From: Rhea pennata
Taxonomy: Eukaryota; Chordata; Aves; Rheiformes; Rheidae
Direction of reading: 5' to 3'
DNA length: 64,000 nt
NCBI RefSeq assembly: GCF_028389875.1
Contig: NC_084682.1
Location: 5,652,001-5,716,000 of the forward strand
Of this stretch, positions 41,467 through 51,100 are shown piece after piece (within the stretch, counting starts at the first letter, position 1; each line of letters opens with the position of its first letter). The notes beneath the pieces are model-generated. The model had not been told where the DNA came from, searched no databases, and saw only the letters and a program-made list of their open reading frames with translations. Both the position numbers and the translations under genes were made by a program.

Positions 41467-44400
41467 ATGGGAGCAGCGAGCAGCGGCCCCGGCGCCGCCG
41501 CCGCCCCGGCGCGGCCCCCCCAGGTGCGTGCGGCGGCCCCAGGGGGTTCCCCACCAGCCCCGGGGCCCCCCCGCTCCGCTGACACTGCCCCGTCCCGCAG
41601 GGCCGCGCCGTGGCGCCGTGGCTGCGGGCGCTGCTCGGCCGCCCGGGGCCGGCGGCGGCGCCGGGGCCGGGGCCGGGGCGCGCCCTGGCCGCGGGGGGCC
41701 CCGCCGAGGAGCCGCCGGGGCCCGGGTGGCCGCAGCTCGTCTCGCTCTTCCTGCCGGAGTTCCCCGTGCGCCCCTCCGCCCGCCAGCAGCAGCTCAAGGT
41801 GCCGTCCCGCGGCCCCGGGCGCCCCCCCGGGGCTTCCCCCCGGGCTCCCCGAGCGTCCCACCGGTTCCTCGTGCATCCCGCCTGGACCCCTCGCCGTCCC
41901 CGTGCGCCCCGCGGCGGGTCCCTCCGCACCCTCCCGGGACCCCCCCGCGCCCCCCGGCGGGTCACCGACCGTCGCACCGGGATCCCCGACCTTCTTACCG
42001 GGCTCCTTCGCACGCCGCGTCGGGTCCTTGTGCCTCCTAGCAGGGTCCCCGTGCACCTCAACGGGCCCTGTGCCTCCCCCAGACCCCGCGCCGAGGTTCC
42101 CACGGGCCTGCGGAGCACCCTGCGCCCGTGCCGGGGCACTCGCGTGCTGCCCCCGCCTCGCCCTGTGCTGGGTACCCTGCCCTATAGCTGACATGCCACG
42201 TGCCCCAGCCGTGCATGGGTGCCCCTGCCGCAGAGCACCCACACCTGGGGGCACCCCTGCACTGGGGTGTCCCCGCGCCAGGGACACGCCGGGGGCTCTG
42301 CGGGGCGCTCAGGCCCCGCTCCCCGCCTAGATCCTGGGCTTCGTGGCCAAAGGCTCCTTCGGGACCATCCTCAAAGTGCTGGACTGCGGGCGGGAGAAGG
42401 TCTGCGCCGTGAAGGTGGGTGCTGCTGGCGGGACTGGGGGCGCCCCCCCCATCCCGGGGACCCCCCCTGACAGCCCCTCGCCCCCAGGTCGTGCCCAAGG
42501 TGGAGGTGCTGCGCCGCGACACCCTCAAGCAGTGCAAGGAGGAAGTGAGCATCCAGGTAGAGGGGGGCCGGAGGGGCGGCCAGGGCCAGGGGAGGGGGCC
42601 CCGGGGGTGCCAAAGGACTGTGGCAGGAACCAGGAACGGGGCCCCCCGCCCTGGGGGCCGCTCACCCCCTCTCTTTTGTGTCCCCAGAGACAGGTCAGGC
42701 ACCCGTTCGTTCACTGCCTCGGGGACAGCTGGCAGGGCCAGCGCCATCTCTTCATTAGTGAGTGACCATCTGCCCGGCGGGCTCGCCGGAGCGGCCCCCC
42801 CGCGCCCCCGCGTGCGTGAGCACGTGTCCAGAGCTGCTCGCACACGTGTCGCCCTGCACACGCACATGCCTCCCCCGCCACCCGCCTGCCCGCCGGGCAG
42901 GGGACGCTCGGCTGCCTCTCCCCCCCCGCTGCCCCCCTCCAGCGGGCACCGTGGCCACAGCTCTCGGCTGAGGGGACGGGGACACGGCTGGGCAAGGGCT
43001 CGCGGCAGGGCCGAGCGAGCCGCTCCGGCCCCGGTGCCCGCCCGGCCCCAATGCTCACCCGTCCCTGGTGCTTGAGCAACCTCGGTCCCCACGGTGCCCG
43101 CGTGGCCCCTGTGCTTTTGCCACCTTGGTGCTCGCATGCTTGCGTGTTCCCGGTGCCCACGTCACCCGTGGCGCGTGGCCTGGTACCTGCGTGGCTCCAG
43201 TGTCTGCGTGAGCTTGGTGCACAGCCCAGGTGGCCCTGGCGCTTTTGCCACCTTGGTGCCCCCAGTTCCGGCCCCTTCCCGGTGCCTACGCGGCCCCGGT
43301 GCCATGGGGCAGCCCGGCCGTAAGGCCCGTCCGCCCCGTCCCTGCAGTGTGCACGTACTGCAGTACCGGAGACCTGCACGCGCGGTGGCTGGCTGCCGGG
43401 CGCTTTGCCGAAGCCACCGTCCGCCTCTTTGCCGCTGAGCTGGTGCTGGTGCTGGGTGAGTGGCTTGTGGCCGGGGGCCTCCTGCCTCCAGGGCGAGCCG
43501 TGCGCTGGTGGGCGGCCGGCGGAGGGGACGGGCGCGGGGAGGGGAGCCGCCGCTCTGACGGCTCCGTCTCCTCCCGCAGTTTATCTCCACGACCTGGGCA
43601 TCGTGCACAGAGACGTGAAGGTGGGTGAGAGCGGCCGGCGGCGCCGGGGCTGCTCCGGGCGGGCACGGCGGGGGCTCACCCCGGCCTCCGTCTCGTTGCA
43701 GATGGAGAACATCCTCCTGGACGAGCGAGGTGAGAGCGCGGCGGCGCCGGGCGGGGGGACGGCCCACGCCGCGGGGGGGCCCCCACCGCAATGTCACCCC
43801 GCAGGGCACCTCAAGCTCGCCGACTTCGGGCTCTCGCGGCACCTGCAGCAGGGCGAGCGGGCGCGCACCATCTGCGGCACCCTGCACTACATGGGTAAGG
43901 GGGCGGCGGGGGGCGGCGGGCGGCACGGCCGCCCCCGGCGCTGACCCGCTGCTGCCCCGCAGCCCCCGAGGTGCTGAGCGGGGGTCCCTACGGCCACGCC
44001 GCCGACTGGTGGTCCCTGGGAGTCCTGCTCTTCGCCCTGGCCAGCGGGAAGGTGAGCGCCGCGGGGGCTGGCGGCGGATCGGGCTCCCCCCACCCCGGGG
44101 AGCCCTGCTAACCCCCGCCACCCCCCAGTTCCCGGTGGCACCAGCGCCAGACCACGTGGCCATGCTGGAGCGCGTCACCCACAGCAGCTACGAGAGCCCG
44201 GGCGCCCTCAGCCCGGCGCTGGCCCGGCTGCTCGCAGAGGTACCTCTGGCCCGCCCGGACGCTGGGGTCCCCGCTGGCCTCCCGGCCCGCATGCCGGGGT
44301 CCCTGCAGCTCGGCGTCCTCTGCCCCCAGCTGCTGTGCCGAAACCCGCTGCGGCGCCTGCGCTACCTCCACCACTTCCAGGGCCACCCCTTCTTCCGGGG

Positions 44401-44554
44401 GGTGGCCTTTGACGCCGAGCTGCTGCAGAAGGACCCCGTCGACGTGGACGTGGCCCCGCGGCCGGCGGAGGAGCCCCTGCCCGAGGCCGCTGTCACCTTC
44501 GACGACTTTGACTGCGACCTCGCTGCCCCCTCGGACCGGCCCTGGCCCGGCTGA
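41467..44554 (+). CDS. RSKR: RSKR (SGK494), ribosomal protein S6 kinase-related Ser/Thr kinase, 389 aa
   Basis: Twelve exons: 41467-41523, 41601-41798, 42331-42414, 42488-42556, 42688-42757, 43348-43455, 43580-43620, 43702-43729, 43805-43894, 43963-44051, 44129-44239, 44330-44554 (1,170 nt, phases fit). The protein follows human RSKR (about 410 aa) along the kinase domain. The N-terminus starts MGAASS, a possible N-myristoylation signal. Kinase motifs: AKGSFGTIL loop (first glycine replaced by Ala, as in human), CAVK with the ATP lysine, HRDVKMEN catalytic loop, [18 protein letters not shown] and DWWSLGVLL. All catalytic residues are present, so an active enzyme is expected. A C-terminal acidic FDDFDCDL segment is conserved. 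Substrates are not known to me. The first two exons are Ala/Pro/Gly-rich and diverge from mammals. Confidence 0.93.
41800..42330 (+). repeat. C-rich degenerate minisatellite in RSKR intron 2
   Basis: A unit of about 25-30 bases with the theme GGGTCCCCGTGCACC recurs across most of the intron (for example near 41870, 41900, 41925, 41960, 41985, 42012 and 42045). Copies are strongly diverged. Confidence 0.5.
42990..43320 (+). repeat. Degenerate minisatellite in RSKR intron 5
   Basis: Phrases such as GGTGCCCGCGTGGCCCC and TTTTGCCACCTTGGTGC recur, the latter exactly near 43117 and 43246. The repeats fill the second half of the intron up to the exon 6 acceptor. Confidence 0.55.
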
Positions 44555-44711
44555 GCGGTGGCCTTGCCAGCCGGAGGCCGTGCCCGGCACCTGGGCCCCC
44601 TTCGACATCACTCAGGGAGACACCCCCCTCTCCTGGCACCGGCTCGGAGCCCCTCGTGCCAGTGCCCCCTTCCCCACCAACGCTGTACCTCTCCGTGCGC
44701 TCGGCGGGAGC

Positions 44712-44717
44712 AATAAA
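44712..44717 (+). terminator. RSKR: RSKR polyadenylation signal AATAAA
   Basis: A canonical AATAAA about 160 bases after the RSKR stop, the only one in this GC-rich interval. Confidence 0.8.
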
Positions 44718-44973
44718 CCAGAGACCCCCGGGCATCGCCACCCCACCCGTGCACTGCCCCCCGCAGAGAGCACGACGCTCTGGAGCGGGTGCCTCCATCT
44801 CTCAGGGGCAGCGGAGGGTGGAGGCGCGTCCCAGGGGCGGGCGGGAGCCGGGCGCCGTGCCCGGGGCAGGGCTGCTCCGCCCGCGGGGCCCGGCCGTGCC
44901 GCTGGGCGCCGGGTGCTCGGCGCTGTACAGCGCCCTTACGGCTCCGCAGCGCGGGGCGGGGCTTGCCCCGCGG

Positions 44974-45145
44974 CCCCGCCCCCAGCGCCGGCCCCGCCCC
45001 CAGCGCCGGCCCCGCCCCCAGCGCCGGCCCCGGCGCGGTGACGCGGGGGCGGCGCAGCCAATGGGAGCCGCGCGTGGATTTCAAACGGGCCCCGGCGGCG
45101 GCGGCGCGCGGGGCAGCGGCGGCCGGGACGGGACGGGACGGGACC
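44974..45145 (+). promoter_or_regulatory. SPAG5: SPAG5 promoter: triple GC-box repeat, CCAAT box and CHR-like element
   Basis: Three perfect tandem copies of an 18-base GC-box unit (CCCCGCCCCCAGCGCCGG) fill 44974-45027. A CCAAT box follows at 45058-45062 and TTCAAA, the reverse of the CHR core TTTGAA, at 45080-45085. CCAAT plus CHR is the usual layout of G2/M genes controlled by NF-Y and DREAM/MuvB, which fits a mitotic gene. Four GGGAC units precede the start codon. Confidence 0.6.
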
Positions 45146-48100
45146 ATGCGGGCTGCGCAGCCGCCCGCCGTGAGTGCCCCGGTGCCGGGGAGCCCCGGGG
45201 GGGGGGTCCTGGTGCTGGGGAGCCCCGGGGATGGGTGGACCCGGTGCAGCGGCGGTGGCGGCGTGGGGAGGCCCCGGTGTGTGTGTGTGTGGGGGGGGGG
45301 GGGTACGCATCCCGGTGGGGCCGGGGCCGGTCCCGGTCCCGGTGCGGCGGCGGCGCGGGGAGGCCCCGATGGGGGGGGGGAGAGGCCCTGGTAGAAGGGG
45401 GGGGTACCCATCCCGGTGGGGCCCGTCCCGGTGCGGCGGCGGCGCGGGGAGGCCCTGGGGTGGGAGGACACGATGATCCTTCCCTGCAGGGCCGGTCCCG
45501 GTGGGGCGCTGGGGGCCCCCGCGGGCGGGGGGGCCCGGTGTGGCGGTGGGAGGAAGGCTGTAGCGTCGGTAGAGCCGCCCTGGAGGTGGTCCCGGTGCCG
45601 GGAGTGCTCGGGGGTGTGTGTGTTGAGGGGGGGAGGTGGGCGGCGAGTCCCGGTGCCCGAGCTGGGGGGTCCCGGTATGGAGGCGCTGGTGAAGCCTAGG
45701 GCTGGTAGAGCCAGTGCGGCGGCGGCGGCGGGATAGGGCCCCGGGGCGGGGTGCCCGGGGGCGGAGGGGTCCCGTGCCCGGGGGGCGCGGGGCCCCCGTG
45801 ACGGCGGTGCCGCAGGCGCGGCCCGGGCGCGCCCCGCTGCGGGAGCTGCGGCTGCAGCCGGGCGCCGAGCGAACCTGCCTGACGCCGCTGCTGCATCGCC
45901 TGCGGCTCAAGGTGGGCAGGGCCGGGGGGAGCCGGGGGTGGGGGGAGGCCAGGGCAAGGGGGGGGAGGAGGGGGGGTAAAAGTTGGGGGAGGCAGGCTGT
46001 ACTGGGGAGGGGGCAGCGGGGCACTGGGGGTAGCAGGGGGTCAGCTGGAGGTGCTGAGGTGGGGAGCTGGGGGGCTTTGGGGCAGCCCTGACATCCACTC
46101 CTACCATGTCCTGCAGGACCATGATGGCACCAGTCCGGGACCGTGCACCCCGGGGCCCCCTGGCAGCATTCCCCCAAGGCTGTACACCCCAGGCCCCCCC
46201 AGCAGCATCCCCCTGGGGTTGTGCACCCCAGGGTCCCCTGGCAGCACCACCCTAGGGCCCACCAGTAGCAGCATCCCCCTGGGGTTGTGCACCCCAGGGT
46301 CCCCTGGCAGCACCACCCCAGGGCCCTCCAGCAGTATGCCCTTGGGGCCATGCACCCCGGGGTCTCCTGGCAGTACCACCCTGGGACCCCTCAGCAGTGT
46401 CACCGCAGTGCCGTGCACTCTGGGGCCCTCTGGCAGCACCACCCTGGGGCTCTGCAGCCCAGAGCCCCCCAGCAGTGCCATCCTGCAGCCCCCTGGTAGC
46501 ACCAGGGCCCTGGAGCCCCTTGCAAGCTCCCCCCTGGGGCCAAGCACCCTGGAGCCCCACAGCAGCGCCGCACCAGGTCCCTGCACCCTGGAGCCCCCCA
46601 GCACTCCTGAGAGTGTGCCTCTGAGGCCCTGCAGCCTGGAGCTCCCCGGCAGTGCCACCCCAGGTCCCTGCAGCCTGGAGCCCCCTGAGAGTGTGCCTCT
46701 GAGGCCCTGTAGCCTGGAGCCCCTTAGCAGTGCCACCCCAGGGCCAAGTGCCCTGGAGCCCCCCAGCAGTCTGGAGCCCCACAGCAGCGCAGCACCAGGT
46801 CCCTGCAGCCTGGAGCCCCCCGACAGTGCCACCCTGGTTTCCTGCAGCCTGGAGCCCCCCAGCAGTGCAGCGCCAGGTCCCTGCAGCCTGGAGCCCCTTA
46901 GCAGTGCCACCCCAGGGCCAAGTGCCCTGGAGCCCCCTGAGAGCACCACCCTGGGGCCCTGCAGCCTGGAGCCCCCTGAGAGCACCACACCAGGTCCCTG
47001 CAGCCTGGAGCCCCCCAGCAGCACCACACCAGGTCCCTGCAGCCTGGAGCCCCCTGAGAGCACCACCCTGGGGCCCTGCAGCCTGGAGCCCCCCAACAGT
47101 ACCCCCTTAGGACTCTATACCCCAAGGCCCTGTGGCAGCATCGCACTGGGTTCCCCTGGCAGCGCTACCCCAGCGTCCTGCAGCCTGGGGTCCCCCGGCA
47201 CCAGCTCCACCCCACAGGAAGCCCCCTTCCATGGGTGGCGAGTGGCACTCACTGACCTCACCAGCAGCCCCACAGCGCCCGTCAGCCTCTCCTGCAGCCT
47301 GGTGGCATCCGAGCCCCCAGGCAGCCATGGGGATTCCAGCCTGGCACCCTGCAAAGGCACCTCCAGGGGTGCTGCGTCGCCAGCCCCCTCCCCTCCGGGG
47401 CAGGCCCCCCCTGAGCCCTCGCCCACCAAGGTAGAGGAGTTGGAGCCCGCAGGGCCAGAGCCAGCGGCCACCCTTGTCCCCTCGCCTGAGCTGGCCCTGA
47501 GTGCTGTGTCCTGGATGATGCCACTGGCATGGCTGGAGAAGAGCCTCAACTCCTCGTCCCTGCTGGAGTCCCTGCGGCAAAGCCTGCCCCTGCCCGTGCT
47601 GCAGCAGGATGCTGGCACCAGCATCACCCCCGTGCCCACTGTGGCCACCGGGACCTTCATGACCCCGCGGGACCTGCTGGAGAGGAGCATCAACACGTCT
47701 GCGGATGGGCCTGCTCGCGCCAAGGACAGCGCTGCCGAAACAGACTGTCTGCTCTGGCAGTAAGTCCCCGCGCAGCCCCAGGAGGTGCCTTCCCGGAGCC
47801 ACCCCTCTTGGCAGGCCACCCACCCGTGGGGTGCCCCTGCCGTGGGCCCTCAGGCGTCTGTCCTTCCCCAGCTGTCCCCGGGAGCAGCTGAAGTCCCTGC
47901 CGCGAGCGGAGCTGGAGGGGCGGCTGGAGAGCACCCTCATCATCATCGAGGCGCTCTCGCTGCAGCTGCGCGGCTGGCAGGAGAGCCGGCGGCCGCTGCC
48001 CGGCGTGGGGCCGGCCGAGCAGAGGGACGCGTTCGCCCAGACAGATGTCACCCACCCCGAAGGGGTACGGGGCTGCGCCGGGGTGACGCCCCGAGAGGGC

Positions 48101-51100
48101 TTTGAGCCGTGACGGCGGCCGGGCGCAAGTGGAGCGGAAGCAAAGCGGGGCGAGCGGGGACGCGGGCGCGTGCGTGCACGCCGGGCTGCCGCCGCGCCAG
48201 CCGCCTCTCCTCGTTATCGCGCCTGGCTGCGTGCTGGTCGCCCTGCTGAACCCGATGACTTTGCTGAATACGAACCCTTTTTTTGGGGGGGAGGGGGAAT
48301 GTGGCAGTCAGCTACCCCCGGCGCAGCGGGCAACCTGCGCCGGGGAAGGACGGGCGACAGCGCGGCTGGGGAGCGCTTGCCAAACCTCAGGGCTGGTGCA
48401 AAGCCCGCTCTGTCCTGCCCTGCCGCCCGTTAGGAGGAGGAGATCTACCGCAACCTCTACGTGGAGCTGCGGGGGAAAACCGAGGCTCTGCAGCGGCAGC
48501 GGGCGTCCGAGCGGGAGCTGCAGCGGGAGCTGGAGCGGGCCGCCCAGGGGACGGTGCGTCTCGGCGGCCGGCGCGCGGGGCCTCGGCCGGGCAGGTGTGC
48601 GCGCATGCACAGCCGTGCCCGCGCCGGCCCCGGGAGCGCGGTGCGAGCGCCGGCGCCCTCGTCTCGCCCGCAGAGCGCCTGGGCTGAGCAGTGCCTCCTG
48701 TTTCGGGGCCTGGCGGACGCCGCTCTCGGGAGCCTGCGGGACGATCGGGGAGCCCTGGCCCGGGAGGTGAGCCCCGCTCGCCGGCCGGCCGGCCCGCGCG
48801 GCAGCCTGCCTTCGGCCCGGCCTTTCGCCCCTCTCCGGGTGCCGGTGGCGGGGGCGCGGGCTGGCGGAGCCGCTGCTGGGAGCTGCGTGGCAGATGTGAA
48901 CCCAAACCACCCGGACGGGCTTTGCGCGGGGCTTTCTGGGGCTGCGGCCGCCGGCGGTGCCCGGAGGCCGCCGGATCTGTCTGTTCCCCGTGGCCCGGCT
49001 CGATGGCCTGGGGACGCGGGCGGGGGGGCCCCGGCGCTGCGGACACGCGCGGCCGTAAGCTGCCGCGTGCGTCTCGGCGCCGAGCTCGGCTCTTCTCAGG
49101 CTGCTCTCGTCTCTCGCAGCGCGAGCAGCTGAGGAGCGTGGCGGCCCGGTGCAAGGCCGTGCTGCAGAGCGTGCCCGGCAAGCTGCGGAGCTGCCTGGAG
49201 GAGCGGGACGCCGCGGGGCGGCGAGCGGACGAAGCCCTTCGAGCCAAGGAGGAGGTAGCGGGATGGCCTGCTGCAGCATCCGTGCGTGGGCTCTGCTGCC
49301 CCAGGGCCCCGTCCCTTGGTCGAGGTGTCCCGCATCTGCCAGCCCTGGGGAGGGAAGGTCCCTCCAGGTGCCAGTGGTGCCCAGGGTGGCCCTGCTAGGC
49401 TGGGCGGGCTTGTGGCTCTTTGGCTCAGGGCTCGACCTTGCCACGGCAGGAGCGAGAGCCCGGGCTCTAGCAGAGCGTGGGGGAAGGCAGCTCCTGGCAG
49501 CTCGGCCGGCTGGTGCCGGGAGCTGCCCTTCGCGTGAAACTGGGTCGCGGGTCCGTGTTCAGTGCCACATCTGTCCCTCTGCAGGGAGATCGCTTTCTGG
49601 AGGCCTTCCGCTCCCACGCCACCACGCAGATCAGCATGCGGGAGCAAAGCCTGGCCTCCCAGAGAGAGCTGGGCACGCTGCTGGCAGAGACCATCGACCA
49701 GCAGGTACCGAACGGGCAGTGCGTCCGGTTGCCTCCCCGGCGGTCCCTGGGGTGGCTGCAGGGCCCCCGGCCTGGGCTGGGTCCCAGCTCTGCGGGCGCA
49801 TCTGCCACTTGGTGGGCTTGGGCGCTGGTTGCCGCTGTAAGCGACAGCCTGTGACCGGCTTGGGTCTGCTGGAGAGGTTTCTCAGCGCTGCTGCTGCAGC
49901 AGATCTGACCTCGGGGTTGGTGTTTACTTCCTGCTGCAGTTGTTTGACGCGAAGTGGCTACTCCGTCCCAGCAGCACTGACTCTTCTCTTGTTCACAGGC
50001 ATCTCTGGCTGCTGAGTCCCAGCCCTTCCGGGAATTCATAGACGTCACCTTTGAAAACCTGCGGGGGGAAAGGAGGGCCCTGGGCGAGGAGGTGAGAGGT
50101 GTCCCGGCGGTGGGCTCCGAGCACAGCGCCTTGCTTCCCCGGCGGCAAGCAGTTCGGGCTGGCACCACTTCGGTCCATCTCAGAGCACTTTGTGCTCTGG
50201 ATGCCAAGATCAGCCTGGCTGGTTAGAGCCGTCCCCAAGCTGCGACCATCTCTGGTCACGCAGTGGGGCACTACAGCCTCTGGCAGGCGTGTGCGGCCAT
50301 GACATCTGGGCTCCGAGGCTGTCAGGGCAGCCCTCATCCTCAGGGCACCCTCTTCTCTTGCAGCGAGACCAAGTGAGGTCCCTGGTGTCCCGGTGCAAGG
50401 CCATGCTGCAGAGCGTGCCTGGCAAGCTGCAGAGCTGTCTGGAGGAGCGGGACGCCATGAGGCAGCGAGCAGATGAAGCCCATCAAGCTAGGGAGGAGGT
50501 AGTGGGATTCCACGGGCATCTGGGACACTGCTCTGCTGGCTGGCTGTCCCCATAGGGGATGGAGGGATGGGGGGTGGGAAGGTCCCGGAGGGTGGAGAGC
50601 ATGTGAGCTACTCAAAGCACAGCTGGAGGGCGAAGCAGGTGTTGGTGCAGCCAGTGTATGGGCAGTGGAGATGTGCACGGTGTCTCTGCAGGCCTCCCGG
50701 CAGCTGGAGGAGGCATTGGGGGCACTGCAGGACTCGGTGGCTCAGGTCGAGCAGCTGACGGTGGCCAACTCACGCCTCAGTGCAGGTATGGGCACCCGGA
50801 GCTGGCGAGGGAAGCCGGAGCTGCCCTCGGGCTGCCCTGCCTGCCCTCGTCCCTGCGGACGTGGCTCTGCCAGGCTGAACTGAGCAAGGCAGTTGTCTCT
50901 GCGCAGCGGCTGCGGGAAACGGCCCTCTCCTGGGCCTGGTACCGGGGTCCCCCTCGGACGCATCCCGGGGCCGGAGGAACAGGGGTTCCTCCTCCTTCCC
51001 TTGCTTCGCTCTCAGTGCTCGTGCTGTGCCTCGTTGCAGACCTGAGCAGCCAGATGAAGGAGCTGGCCGGCCTGCAGCAGGAGCGGGACGCGCTGCGGCA

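Noticed and set aside
41178-43137. Overlapping minus-strand open frames of 240-370 aa over RSKR
   Set aside because: These are antisense shadows of GC-rich RSKR exons and C-rich intron repeats, with Pro/Arg/Gly-biased composition typical of non-coding frames.
46101-47096. Long minus-strand open frame (331 aa, GSRLQGP repeats) across SPAG5 exon 3
   Set aside because: It is the shadow of the in-frame sense repeat: a 39-bp unit with no stop on the other strand stays open however many copies there are. No splice or start context supports a gene.
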